A stretch of 64,000 bases of DNA from Flavobacterium sp. SUN052 (GTDB taxonomy: Bacteria; Bacteroidota; Bacteroidia; Flavobacteriales; Flavobacteriaceae): NCBI RefSeq assembly GCF_028867935.1, contig NZ_JAPQNS010000002.1:434001-498000 (forward strand). Reading direction: 5' to 3'. The position numbers were made by a program, and so were the translations under genes. This document shows, piece after piece, positions 1 to 8,446 of the stretch. The notes beneath the pieces were generated by a model that saw only the letters and a list, made by a program, of their open reading frames with translations, was not told the DNA's origin and did not search any database. Each line of letters starts with the position of its first letter. Position 1 is the first letter of the stretch.

Positions 1-1
1 T

Positions 2-2296
2 ACCGTGCAGTTTGCCGATGTGGTGCTGCCCGCTGCGGCCTGGCTCGAAAAAGAGGGCACTATGACCAATGCCGAACGCCGGATTGCGCACCTGCCTAAA
101 GTGATCGACGCCCCCGGCGAAGCTTTACCTGACGCAGAAATCATCTGGCGATTTGCCCAGAAAATGGGTTTCGGTAATGCCTTTGCCTACACCAATACCT
201 CCGCTGTTTACGACGAATACGCCCAGCTCACCGCCGGAACAAACGTCGATATAACAGGCGTAAACTACGCTCTGCTCAGAGAAAAACGCACGGTTCAGTG
301 GCCTTATCCTAAAGTGAGAACTCCCTTCCCCTTAGTTCAAGGGGAGGGGCCGGGGCGGTCGGCCGCTGCCGGGGGGTCAACCGGCACCAAACGCCTGTTC
401 ACCAATCATAAATTCTACACCCCCAATGGACGCGCTCAAATTCATGCAGTGCCTGATGAAAATACCTCTGAGCCAACTGATGCTGACTTTCCGCTTATCC
501 TGACCACTGGTCGCATCCGCGACCAGTGGCACACCATGACTAAAACCGGCCGGGTGGCCAAGCTGAACCAACATAGTCCGCAACCCTTTTTGCAAATCCA
601 CCCCGATGATGCCAAAGCACGCGGCATTGAAGAAGGTCAACTGGTTGACGTGAAGGGTCGCCGGGGTGAAGTGCGGGTGAAAGCCCAGCTAACGGAGGAT
701 GTGCGTCGCGGACTGTGCTTTTTGCCAATGCACTGGGGCAAGGTGATGGCTGGTAATCAGGGCGGCAGTACCCTTAACAGGGCGAACAACCTGACCAACT
801 CGCTCGTTGACCCACGCTCTAAAGAACCCGATTTCAAGTTCTCGGCAGTGGAGGTCAGCCCTTACAGCAAACCCGTTGAGAAAATCATCATTATCGGAGC
901 AGGTTCAGCCGGTTTGGGCTTTATCAATGCATATCGCGCCCTGAAATCGGGGCGCGTTGACAGCCCCACGACGCCCGTAAACGATGAGATGCACGTTTTC
1001 TCCAAAGAGATTTACCCCTTTTACAACCGCGTTCTATTACCCGACTACATCAGTGGCGCACAGTCGTGGGAGCAGCTGGTTAAACTCCGCGAAGATCAGT
1101 TCGAAGAAGCTCATATCATTGTTCACAAAGGTGTTGGCATTGCCCATATCGACCGAAAAGCGAAAGTGGTGGTTGACACCGACGGTGTTGAACATAGCTA
1201 TGACAAGATTCTGCTGGGCACGGGCAGTCGGGCGTTTATGCCCAAAGGCATACCCCGTTTGTCAGGTATTTTTAATATGCGCTCGCGGCTCGATGCCGAT
1301 TCGCTCATGCCATTTCTCGATCAACAGGAGCCTCATGCTGTCATTGTGGGTGGTGGCCTATTGGGTCTTGAACTGGCAGCTTCTCTGCGGCAAATCGACG
1401 TTCGGGTAACGGTTATTCAGCGGGTGGGCCGGTTCATGGAACGCCAGCTCGACCCTTTAGCCAGTGAGTTGCTCTACCTGGAACTGCTTGATCGCGGCAT
1501 CGATGTCTATTTTAACGAAGAAGTCCAGACCTTTATGGGGACCGATCAGGTCGAGGGTATTCAGTTGAAATCAGGCAAACGGCTTGATTGCCAAGTAGTG
1601 GTTGTTGCTATTGGTACAGTTCCTAACATTGAACTTGCCCGCGAGGCCGGCCTGACCTGCAATCGGGGCGTGGTGGTGAACGATTACCTGCAAACGTCCG
1701 ACCCCAACATTTTTGCGGCCGGTGAAGTGGCTCAGTGGAACGGGCAGATGTGGGGTATTACGCTGGCCGCCGAACAACAGGCCGAAACAGCCGCCCGCTA
1801 CATTGCCGGTGACATTTCGCAACCGTATAAAGGCAGCCTATCCATCAGCATTCTAAAAATGGAAGGCCTCCATCTGTGCAGCATGGGCCTGACCGAAGTT
1901 CCCCCCAATGCTGGCAGCGATTATGAAGAGATTGTCTTTGTCGACAAGTCGAAGCGCTATTACAAAAAGTGTATCGTTCGGGGAGATAAGCTGGTAGGCG
2001 CCATTTTAGTTGGTGACAAAAACGAGTTTGCTGAGTTTCGCGAACTGATCGCCAATGGCACGGAACTGTCCGAAAAACGCCTTCAGCTCCTGCGGGCCAG
2101 CAAACAGGTGGACCCTTTAGAAGGTAAGCTAGTTTGTTCCTGCAATACCGTTGGGCAGGGGAATTTGGAGCGAGCCATACAAGCAGGATGCACTGATTTT
2201 CAGCAACTATGCCAAAAAACCGGTGCCGGAACCGGCTGCGGCTCGTGCCGCCCGGAAGTGAGGAGTATTCTGGAAAGAATGAAGGAGCTAGTGTAA
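2..2296 (+). CDS. Nitrate reductase fused to FAD/NAD(P)H oxidoreductase and BFD domain, 5' partial
   Basis: The reading frame is open to the left edge, so the N-terminal molybdopterin domains lie outside the window. What remains starts in the catalytic molybdopterin oxidoreductase domain (motif VVLPAAAWLEKEG). The molybdopterin dinucleotide-binding domain follows at roughly residues 160-290. A complete pyridine nucleotide-disulfide oxidoreductase comes next, with the FAD site GAGSAG near residue 298, the NAD(P) site VGGGLLGLELA near 446, and the second FAD motif IFAAGEVA near 575. The protein ends in a BFD-like [2Fe-2S] domain with CSC and CGSC cysteine pairs. The domain order is that of an assimilatory nitrate reductase joined to the NADH-oxidising half of NirB. 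The likely role is cytoplasmic reduction of nitrate to nitrite with NAD(P)H as donor. The rubredoxin-tailed gene begins 20 bases downstream, probably in the same operon. A palindrome-derived segment interrupts the chain at about residues 105-125. Confidence 0.85.
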   Translation, partial: TVQFADVVLPAAAWLEKEGTMTNAERRIAHLPKVIDAPGEALPDAEIIWRFAQKMGFGNAFAYTNTSAVYDEYAQLTAGTNVDITGVNYALLREKRTVQWPYPKVRTPFPLVQGEGPGRSAAAGGSTGTKRLFTNHKFYTPNGRAQIHAVPDENTSEPTDADFPLILTTGRIRDQWHTMTKTGRVAKLNQHSPQPFLQIHPDDAKARGIEEGQLVDVKGRRGEVRVKAQLTEDVRRGLCFLPMHWGKVMAGNQGGSTLNRANNLTNSLVDPRSKEPDFKFSAVEVSPYSKPVEKIIIIGAGSAGLGFINAYRALKSGRVDSPTTPVNDEMHVFSKEIYPFYNRVLLPDYISGAQSWEQLVKLREDQFEEAHIIVHKGVGIAHIDRKAKVVVDTDGVEHSYDKILLGTGSRAFMPKGIPRLSGIFNMRSRLDADSLMPFLDQQEPHAVIVGGGLLGLELAASLRQIDVRVTVIQRVGRFMERQLDPLASELLYLELLDRGIDVYFNEEVQTFMGTDQVEGIQLKSGKRLDCQVVVVAIGTVPNIELAREAGLTCNRGVVVNDYLQTSDPNIFAAGEVAQWNGQMWGITLAAEQQAETAARYIAGDISQPYKGSLSISILKMEGLHLCSMGLTEVPPNAGSDYEEIVFVDKSKRYYKKCIVRGDKLVGAILVGDKNEFAEFRELIANGTELSEKRLQLLRASKQVDPLEGKLVCSCNTVGQGNLERAIQAGCTDFQQLCQKTGAGTGCGSCRPEVRSILERMKELV
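323..349. repeat. REP-like palindrome inside the nitrate reductase gene
   Basis: Arms CCCTTCCCCTT (323-333) and AAGGGGAGGGG (339-349) pair with one mismatch around a 5-base loop. A GC-rich tail follows (CCGGGG, then CGGTCGGCCG). The element is read through in frame and encodes a Pro/Gly/Ala-rich stretch between YPKVR and GTKRLFTNH. Those flanks would otherwise be contiguous in related nitrate reductases as I remember them. It looks like an intergenic palindromic repeat that landed in an interdomain linker. Confidence 0.6.
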
Positions 2297-2316
2297 AGGC
2301 CAGCCAAAAAAATCTC

Positions 2317-3774
2317 ATGCGCGATTACTATACCTTAAAAGTCAACTTGCCCGCCGGGATCGTTTCGCCGGGGACGCTGCAAACCGTGTTGTCGCTGGCC
2401 TACGAATCCAAAGTTCGAAAGGTGCGCTTTGGTGCTCGTCAGCAATTGCTGATGACGGTGCATTACGAAGACATGCGGTTTCTGGAAAAAGACCTGAAGC
2501 AACACCAGATTTCGTATGAGTTAAACGCTGAGCAGTATCCAAACATCATCAGCTCGTATTGTGGCGAAGATGTATTTCGGACGGGGGCCTGGCTACGGGA
2601 AAGCGAGTACCATACCGTACTGGATCAGTTTGATTATCAGCCTCAGCTCAAGGTGAATCTGTCGGATTCGAATCAGAGTTTCACCCCATTCTTCACGGGT
2701 AACCTCAATTTCATTGCCTCACCAGAGCCGCACTTCTGGTATTTGTACATCCGACCCAAACAGAGTAACCTGCTCTTTCGGTGGCCCGAACTGATTTATA
2801 CCAATGACATTGGCCGACTGGCTAAAGCCGTTGAGGAAGCTATGCTGGCACACCGTTTTCAGGGCGAAGACTGGCTTTATAAAACGGTGACTGCCGGGGA
2901 AAATTTCATTACCCAACCTGCTACGCAGGAAGTTGAGTTACCCGAGTTTTCGCTGCCCTATTATGAAGGCTTCAATAGATACGGCCAACGGTCGTGGCTG
3001 GGTCTCTACCGCCGGGATGAGCAGTTTCCCATTACCTTTTTGCTCGATGTCTGCGCCTTATGCCTGACCACGCGCATTGGCGAGATTTGCAGCACCCCCT
3101 GGAAATCGCTGATTATTAAAGGAATTGAAGAAAAAGACCGGGCAAAATGGTCTCACGTGCTGGGCAAGCACAGCATCAACGTGCGTCATGCAGCCAACGA
3201 ATTAGCCTGGCAAACAGAAGACCACACCGACGCAGGTACGCACGTCAAAAATCACCTTTTACGGTATTTTGAGAAAAATGACACCCGCACGTTTGGGCTG
3301 TGTTTTGGTATACAAACTCGACCCAAATCAGAGGTATTTGGATCAGTTCTGGTACGTCGGCGACCACTACTTCAGTTAGGCAAATTGTCCCTTTTCAGTG
3401 TGTATGATTTGTACTTCACCGAAAACTTCAATCCGAATAGCCGGACGTATGTTCTGTTCGACAAAGGCTTGCTGAAATTCCAACTTTCCGCCCAGATCGA
3501 CCGCTTATGCCGGAAATTCAGCGCCCGCCGTTTGAGTGAATCCCTTGATTTGCAGCCTCCCAAAGCCGACGAACTAGAACTTCTGGTGAACACCGTTGCT
3601 GTTACGTATCAATGCGCCCATTGCTTCACGGTGTATAGCGAGCAATACGGAGATTCAATGCAGTCTATCCCGGTTGGTATTGCTTTCGATGCGTTACCCG
3701 ACACGTACAAATGTCCTACGTGTAGCTCACCAAAGCAAGATTTCAACATGATGCATGAAGAACTTGCCGTTTAA
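2317..3774 (+). CDS. Nitrite/sulfite reductase-like protein with C-terminal rubredoxin domain
   Basis: The protein has about 485 residues. The N-terminal part (DYYTLKVNLPAGIVSPGTLQ, then VRFGARQQLLMTV) resembles the ferredoxin-like half-domain of nitrite and sulfite reductases. The siroheme/[4Fe-4S] cysteine motif of that family (TGCPNSC type) is not visible, and the matching stretch reads SFTPFFTGNLNF. The last 60 residues form a rubredoxin-like domain with CAHC and CPTC pairs (YQCAHC and YKCPTC). I chose ATG 2317 because an earlier in-frame start at 2209 would use out-of-frame sequence of the upstream BFD domain and overlap that gene by 88 bases. Position after the nitrate reductase fusion suggests an electron carrier or a divergent reductase in nitrate assimilation. 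The function is inferred. The stop overlaps the convergent TRIC gene by four bases. Confidence 0.7.
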   Translation: MRDYYTLKVNLPAGIVSPGTLQTVLSLAYESKVRKVRFGARQQLLMTVHYEDMRFLEKDLKQHQISYELNAEQYPNIISSYCGEDVFRTGAWLRESEYHTVLDQFDYQPQLKVNLSDSNQSFTPFFTGNLNFIASPEPHFWYLYIRPKQSNLLFRWPELIYTNDIGRLAKAVEEAMLAHRFQGEDWLYKTVTAGENFITQPATQEVELPEFSLPYYEGFNRYGQRSWLGLYRRDEQFPITFLLDVCALCLTTRIGEICSTPWKSLIIKGIEEKDRAKWSHVLGKHSINVRHAANELAWQTEDHTDAGTHVKNHLLRYFEKNDTRTFGLCFGIQTRPKSEVFGSVLVRRRPLLQLGKLSLFSVYDLYFTENFNPNSRTYVLFDKGLLKFQLSAQIDRLCRKFSARRLSESLDLQPPKADELELLVNTVAVTYQCAHCFTVYSEQYGDSMQSIPVGIAFDALPDTYKCPTCSSPKQDFNMMHEELAV

Positions 3775-4412
3775 GTCTCTAATCCGGTTTTGTCAACGGA
3801 AGAACCCGGTAGGTTCCAGTGATACCGCAGTGCCAGTAAACGAACTGCGAAACCGACAGTTATCGCTATCAGAGAAACCCAGTCACTTGATAGCCACTGG
3901 AAATAATTGCCCAGAACCACCAATGCAGCCCCCAGCAGAGCGGCAGATGCGTAGATTTCCTTTTGTAAAATAACCGGCACCCGGGCAAGCAAAATATCAC
4001 GCAGTACCCCTCCACCGACGGCCGTAGTTGTTCCTAAAAGAATAGCGACCTCGGCATTATGCCCGTAGGAAAGCGTTTTTTCGGCACCGGTAACCGCAAA
4101 CAACGATAAGCCAAGGGCGTCGAAAAGGATTACCGGGTGGTTAATTCGCTGCACAAACGGATAGAAGCCAACCGTCATGCCAGCAGCCGCTAGTGCCGTG
4201 GCCAGATAATACCAGGTTGTTAAGCCAGTGGGCGGAATGGCCCCGATACACACATCCCGAATGATGCCGCCCCCGCAGGCAACGGTAAACGCAATAGCGC
4301 CAATGCCGAACAGGTCAAGCCCCCGCTGTTTGGCGGCCGTTGCTCCACTGATGGCAAAGACAAACGTACCGGCCAGATCAAGAAAGGTGTAGAGCGAATG
4401 AAGCTGGAGCAT
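3771..4412 (-). CDS. TRIC / YicG (UPF0126) family membrane protein
   Basis: About 213 residues with around seven hydrophobic segments and the duplicated glycine-rich signature of the YicG/TRIC family. The first half has ACGGGIIRDVCIG and the second TAVGGGVLRDILL, each at the start of a three-helix repeat. Bacterial members are reported to form trimeric cation channels in the inner membrane, and the physiological role is poorly defined. I prefer the start at 4412 (MLQLHSLYTFLDLAG), which places the first helix close to the N terminus. An upstream in-frame ATG at 4475 would add 21 polar residues not expected in the family. The gene is convergent with the rubredoxin-tailed gene and divergent from the sialidase. 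Confidence 0.85.
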   Translation of the reverse strand: MLQLHSLYTFLDLAGTFVFAISGATAAKQRGLDLFGIGAIAFTVACGGGIIRDVCIGAIPPTGLTTWYYLATALAAAGMTVGFYPFVQRINHPVILFDALGLSLFAVTGAEKTLSYGHNAEVAILLGTTTAVGGGVLRDILLARVPVILQKEIYASAALLGAALVVLGNYFQWLSSDWVSLIAITVGFAVRLLALRYHWNLPGSSVDKTGLET

Positions 4413-4521
4413 AAAATTTAGCGAAAGCCGATTTACGTTAAACGGCGTAAACTTAGGTATAGAATGTACAGGCAACTTATTCTGTAGCTAAATCAATGTA
4501 CGGAACGTCAAACAGGGTTCC

Positions 4522-4529
4522 TACCTTCG
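4522..4529 (+). promoter_or_regulatory. Possible -7 box of the sialidase gene
   Basis: TACCTTCG differs from the Bacteroidota -7 consensus TAnnTTTG at one position and lies 24 bases upstream of the chosen ATG at 4554. I see no clear -33 element, so support is weak. Confidence 0.35.
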
Positions 4530-4553
4530 TTGCGATTCCAATCGTTTCGTTGT

Positions 4554-5717
4554 ATGCGTAAACTATCCCTTCTTCTCATAGCCTTCCTGGGTTTTCAAAC
4601 GCTCCAGGCTCAAACGCCCATTGTTGAAACGACTGTATTTCAGAACGGCGAAGGAGGCTATCTGTGCTACCGGATTCCGGCCATTGTTAAGGCACCAACC
4701 GGGGAGTTACTGGCGTTTGCTGAAGGTCGCAAAACCGATTGTGGTGACTTTGGCGACGTAGATATTGTTTTACGCACCAGCCGTGACAATGGACAGTCGT
4801 GGGAGCCAATCCAGGTTGTGGCAGATTACGGTCAGGATCAGGCGGGTAACCCAGCCCCCGTTTTCGATTTGACCGACCGCCGGTTTCCAAAGGGGCGGCT
4901 GTTTATGATCTATAACACTGGTACGGCCTCCGAGAAAGCAGTTCGGGAGGGTAAAGCAATCCGCGAAGTGTGGTATAAGACCAGTACCGATGGCGGACAA
5001 ACCTGGTCTGAAGCCGTGAATATTACCACCTCCATAAATCGACCGAACAAGCCAGAATTTAACCCAGCCTATACGTTTAAAGAAGACTGGCGATCGTATG
5101 CCAATACGCCGGGCCACGCGCTTCAGATTCAGCAGGGCCGCTACAAGGGACGGTTATTCGTGGCCGCAAACCACTCCGAGGGCCCGCCCCAGCCGCAGTT
5201 TCAGGATTATCGTGCCCACGGCTTCTACTCCGACAACCACGGCCAAACCTGGAAACTGTCGCAAACCGTGTTCTATCCCGGCGGCAACGAAAGCACAGCC
5301 GCCGAAACATCCACGGGAAGCCTGCTGATGAACATGCGGAATCAATCGGGCGACGTAAAGAACCGGCTGCTGGCGTTCACTACGAACGCGGGCGAAACCT
5401 GGGACCAGGTAACAGTTGCCACCGACCTACCCGACCCGGTTTGTCAGGGCAGTATGATCAGCTACCAACCGCCTGGTGGTGGGCGGGTGCTGTTGTTCTC
5501 GAACGCCAACAGCCAAACAAAACGCGAAAAACTAACTGTACGCGTCAGTCAGGACGATGGCCGCACCTGGTCGGCAGGCCACGAAATTTGTGCTGAGTCA
5601 GCAGCCTACTCTGACCTTGTGGAGCAAAGCGATGGCGAACTGGGCGTGCTGTATGAGAAAGACAATTATTCCAAAATCACGTACGCCCGCTTTGGGTATG
5701 ACTGGCTCACCCGGTAA
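4554..5717 (+). CDS. Exo-alpha-sialidase (neuraminidase, GH33-like)
   Basis: 387 residues with a Sec signal peptide (MRKLSLLLIAFLGFQTLQAQ), so exported. The mature protein starts with the sialidase signature CYRIPAIV, whose arginine binds the substrate carboxylate in this family. It carries at least five Asp boxes spread along the chain: SRDNGQSW, STDGGQTW, SDNHGQTW, TNAGETW and SQDDGRTW. These mark the blades of a six-bladed propeller. The expected role is release of terminal sialic acid from glycans outside the cytoplasm. No sialic acid catabolism or transport gene is adjacent, so the gene seems to stand alone. A TTG 24 bases upstream is in frame, but ATG 4554 gives the proper signal peptide. 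Confidence 0.88.
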   Translation: MRKLSLLLIAFLGFQTLQAQTPIVETTVFQNGEGGYLCYRIPAIVKAPTGELLAFAEGRKTDCGDFGDVDIVLRTSRDNGQSWEPIQVVADYGQDQAGNPAPVFDLTDRRFPKGRLFMIYNTGTASEKAVREGKAIREVWYKTSTDGGQTWSEAVNITTSINRPNKPEFNPAYTFKEDWRSYANTPGHALQIQQGRYKGRLFVAANHSEGPPQPQFQDYRAHGFYSDNHGQTWKLSQTVFYPGGNESTAAETSTGSLLMNMRNQSGDVKNRLLAFTTNAGETWDQVTVATDLPDPVCQGSMISYQPPGGGRVLLFSNANSQTKREKLTVRVSQDDGRTWSAGHEICAESAAYSDLVEQSDGELGVLYEKDNYSKITYARFGYDWLTR

Positions 5718-5768
5718 AATGAACGATAAACACTACGAGTAACTAATTCCACAAACCCTAAAAAGCCG

Positions 5769-5806
5769 CGAGCACCCCGCTCTGTTTTTTGCAGGCGAGG
5801 TGCTCG
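5769..5806. terminator. Hairpin downstream of the sialidase gene
   Basis: CGAGCACCCCGC (5769-5780) pairs with GCGAGGTGCTCG (5795-5806) with one mismatch. It lies in the 180-base gap between the convergent sialidase and higA genes. No T-run follows on either side, so a terminator role is only likely from position. I see nothing else in the gap. Confidence 0.35.
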
Positions 5807-5898
5807 ATGTTGACGGTATCACGGGTGGGTTCAAGTTCCAAAACGCCTGAACAACCGGGTACGTAGCGGAGAGAAATGCGAGTGCATACTATTTGTTA

Positions 5899-6279
5899 TT
5901 ACACCGACAACAAAACAGCTGGCGAAATATGTAGGTGCTTACTTATCTCCCGAACCATTCTCAGGGTCAAATTTCGCTTACCATTCAACACTTCAGAAAC
6001 ACGATTGGCACCGCCAAAGTAGGGAGCAACATCCTGTTGCGAAAGCCCCATTTCTTCCATTTGATATTTAATAGCTTCAATGGGCGCTAGGGGTGGAATA
6101 GGGTAATGTTTCTTTTCGTAGTCGTCAGCCAGAATTGAGAGCACATGCAATATTTCGAAATCGCGGGAACCATGCTCGCTGTCAATAAGACTATTGATCT
6201 GTTGCATTACTTCATTATACTGCTCCTTTGTTGTGATTGGTCTAATGACAATTTCCTCTCTCGTTTCCATGTCTCTCAT
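5899..6279 (-). CDS. higA: HigA-family antitoxin (XRE helix-turn-helix)
   Basis: 126 residues. The N-terminal half is a helical extension typical of the long HigA type. The C-terminal part is an XRE helix-turn-helix (GLSQQDVAPYFGG, RVSEVLNGKRNLTLRMVREI). The gene sits directly downstream of a HigB-like toxin, with TGA and ATG sharing one base (TGATG). This toxin-first order is characteristic of higBA. The antitoxin should bind and neutralise the toxin and repress the shared promoter. An internal ATG at 6270 is an alternative start. Base composition is AT-richer than the flanking sialidase and phosphorylase genes, consistent with acquisition as a mobile module. Confidence 0.85.
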   Translation of the reverse strand: MRDMETREEIVIRPITTKEQYNEVMQQINSLIDSEHGSRDFEILHVLSILADDYEKKHYPIPPLAPIEAIKYQMEEMGLSQQDVAPYFGGANRVSEVLNGKRNLTLRMVREISKHLHISPAVLLSV

Positions 6280-6575
6280 CAGATATGTTGAATATCATCA
6301 ATATTATCATAGTCTTTATGGGTGCCAACAAAACGGATATAGCCAATTTGCGTTTCATATACGAACTTGACAATGAGACGGTATTTATTACGGCATATAT
6401 TAAATACGATTCGGCCATTACCCACCGTATCTGCACCACTAAAGGCTTCAATCACACTATTAGGTTTTTCCCAATCCTGTTCCGTTATCTTCTCAAACCA
6501 ATAACGCAAGCCAGCTTCCGCATCTGGATATTTCACCCAAAAATCACGCAAGGTCCCCTTGGCAATTATTCGCAT
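6279..6575 (-). CDS. higB: HigB-family toxin (mRNA interferase)
   Basis: 98 residues from the preferred start (MRIIAKGTLRDFW). It matches the RelE/ParE-fold HigB family: an N-terminal TLRDFWVKYPDAEAGLRYWF helix pair, then GNGRIVFNICRNKYRLIV, and a C-terminal strand YIRFVGTHKDYDNID ending close to the antitoxin start. HigB toxins cleave mRNA on translating ribosomes. An in-frame ATG 12 codons upstream (6611) would add a hydrophobic leader not typical of the family. No other toxin-antitoxin or mobile gene is adjacent. Confidence 0.85.
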   Translation of the reverse strand: MRIIAKGTLRDFWVKYPDAEAGLRYWFEKITEQDWEKPNSVIEAFSGADTVGNGRIVFNICRNKYRLIVKFVYETQIGYIRFVGTHKDYDNIDDIQHI

Positions 6576-6629
6576 CGTGCATTTAATGAAAGGTAATACA
6601 AAATTAAACAATTCCCAAAACGGGAATAT

Positions 6630-8285
6630 TTAATATACCTTCTCGTAATACTCCCGTACCATTCGCGCTGAGGTAAAATAGGCGTTTACATCATTCATAC
6701 TACGGAGCTGGAGCGCCTGCCAATTGTCAGGATGGTCGTAGTACATAGGCAAAATATCTTCTTCGAGCAGTTGGAACAGATGGTCTCGGTCGTGAGTATC
6801 GGGGTTGCCTTCAGGAGCGACAGGTACAATAAACGAGTTCTGCTCCGGTCCGCTTGCTTTTTCAAATTCGCAAATCCAGCCGTCATTCGTTGAGACGTTG
6901 ATGCTTCCGTTCATGGCCGCCGTCATCCCACTCGTTCCCGATGCTTCGCGGGGAACAATCGGGGTGTTCAGCCAGAGGTCGGCTCCGTCCTTCAGGGCTT
7001 TTGAGAGGGCAAGCTCATAACCCGTCAGCACCGCCATGCGCGGGTAGAGATGGCTTAGGTAATAAAGGTGGTTGAACGTCCGAACGGCCCCTTCATCAAA
7101 CGGGTAGGGTTTACCAGCCCAAACTATCTGTAGCGGATAATCGCGGTTGCGCATTAGCCGCCGAAACCGCTCCCCATCGTGCGTCAGCAGATCAGGGCGT
7201 TTGTAGGCCGCAAACCGACGCGCCCATACCATCGTCAGCACATTAGGGTCGAAGAGTTTGCCAACCTGATCAGCTACTATGTTGAACAGCGGCTGCTTGA
7301 GCGCTTTTTTACGGGCGGCAATCGTGGTAACATCTCCCGCCTGCCGGGCTGCCTCCAATTGGCTATCAGCCCAATAACGACTGTTCTGAGCGTTAGTTAC
7401 GTGGGTAATTTCGCAGATGTTCGGATAGCCTCCCCACATCCGGCGTGACACCTCGCCGTGGAGTTTTGAGACTCCATTAGCCTTTCGACTCAGGCGAAGG
7501 GCCGCCAGCGAGTGATTAAAAATGTTGTCTTTGATACCCGTTATCTCGCCCACTTTCTCAAGTGACAAACCGCCGAAGAAGCCGAGTTTATTTAGAAAAC
7601 CGATGTCGTGCTTATCGTTGCCTGCTTCTTCAGGTGTGTGGGTTGTAAATACCATCTTCTCGCGAACGGCTTTGGCGCTACCCAACGTCTGGTACAGGTG
7701 AAAAACCGCTGACACTGCATGCGCTTCATTAAGATGATATACGCTCGGCGAATACTTAATCTCATCCAGAAACTTGGCACCACCCAAGCCCAGCAACATA
7801 CACTGCGATACTTTCAGACTTGAGTCTGCGTCGTAAAGCCGGTACGAAATCGAGCGAGCTTCGGTGTCGTTTCCGTCCACATCGGTGGTCAGGAAAAACA
7901 TCGGCACAGTGTTAAAATGCTTCGGGTTGAGGTAATACACCTGCACCCAAACCGGCCGCCCCGAAATGGTAATCGTATACCGAACCCCTGTATCCTGCAA
8001 AAAGCTGTACATCTTCTCCCGAAACTGCACATTCATCGAATTGTCGGCATTACGAGACTGATTATAATACCCGTATTTCCAGAGAACGCCAATACCAATC
8101 AGGTTTTGTCGTTCATCGAAGGCGCTTTTCATGTGTGATCCAGCCAGGAACCCCAATCCACCCGAATAAGTCTTTAGGGCCTGATCGACAGCAAATTCCA
8201 TCGAAAAATAGGCAACTGACTTTCGGTATTTTGATGCGAATGAGTACGGATGGCGGAATGCCAATGGCAGTTGTGAAGTGGGCAT
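6630..8285 (-). CDS. glgP: Alpha-glucan (glycogen) phosphorylase family protein lacking the PLP lysine
   Basis: 551 residues, the short form of the GT35 alpha-glucan phosphorylase family. It covers the family core from VAYFSMEF and YSGGLGFLAGSH at the N terminus through MVWARRFAAYKRPDLL to the C-terminal EASGTSGM block. Classical enzymes release glucose-1-phosphate from alpha-1,4-glucans and carry pyridoxal phosphate on the lysine of EASGTGNMK or EASGTSGMK. Here the residue after EASGTSGM is Thr455 (ACG codon, 6921-6923 on the complement). Either PLP is held differently, the protein is not a conventional phosphorylase, or this is a subfamily trait. The gene stands alone between the higBA pair and the ferritin operon, with a good -7 box upstream. 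Start MPTSQLPLAF is supported by that promoter. Confidence 0.8.
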   Translation of the reverse strand: MPTSQLPLAFRHPYSFASKYRKSVAYFSMEFAVDQALKTYSGGLGFLAGSHMKSAFDERQNLIGIGVLWKYGYYNQSRNADNSMNVQFREKMYSFLQDTGVRYTITISGRPVWVQVYYLNPKHFNTVPMFFLTTDVDGNDTEARSISYRLYDADSSLKVSQCMLLGLGGAKFLDEIKYSPSVYHLNEAHAVSAVFHLYQTLGSAKAVREKMVFTTHTPEEAGNDKHDIGFLNKLGFFGGLSLEKVGEITGIKDNIFNHSLAALRLSRKANGVSKLHGEVSRRMWGGYPNICEITHVTNAQNSRYWADSQLEAARQAGDVTTIAARKKALKQPLFNIVADQVGKLFDPNVLTMVWARRFAAYKRPDLLTHDGERFRRLMRNRDYPLQIVWAGKPYPFDEGAVRTFNHLYYLSHLYPRMAVLTGYELALSKALKDGADLWLNTPIVPREASGTSGMTAAMNGSINVSTNDGWICEFEKASGPEQNSFIVPVAPEGNPDTHDRDHLFQLLEEDILPMYYDHPDNWQALQLRSMNDVNAYFTSARMVREYYEKVY

Positions 8286-8325
8286 ATAGAGTAAATACGA
8301 GTTAGGGGAGCCGAAATCAAAGTCT

Positions 8326-8333
8326 CAAATATA
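8326..8333 (-). promoter_or_regulatory. Predicted -7 box of the phosphorylase gene
   Basis: On the minus strand the bases read TATATTTG, an exact match to TAnnTTTG, about 40 bases upstream of the ATG at 8285. No clear -33 TTG was found. Confidence 0.5.
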
Positions 8334-8392
8334 CGACGTTTGCGAAAGCGAAGACATTTTAACGAAGCGGAGCCTATACTATGGACGCAAAA

Positions 8393-8419
8393 AAAGGCCA
8401 AAGGTTTCCCCCGGCCTTT
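8393..8419 (-). terminator. Rho-independent terminator of the ferritin-like operon
   Basis: On the minus strand, AAAGGCC and GGCCTTT flank a G-rich and A-rich loop and run into seven T residues. It lies 28 bases beyond the stop of the second ferritin-like gene. Confidence 0.6.
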
Positions 8420-8446
8420 CGTACTCGTATGATTTCTAGTCAATTC

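Noticed and set aside
2209..2316. N-terminal extension of the rubredoxin-tailed protein
   Set aside because: It would translate the BFD region of the upstream gene in another frame and overlap it by 88 bases. ATG 2317 is the sensible start.
4554..8285. A glycan-degradation locus formed by the sialidase and the phosphorylase
   Set aside because: They are on opposite strands, separated by a toxin-antitoxin pair, and act in different compartments. No transport or sugar-catabolic genes link them.
8174..8443. 89-codon frame in the spacer upstream of the phosphorylase gene
   Set aside because: It overlaps the phosphorylase start in another frame, runs through its promoter, and has no recognisable content.
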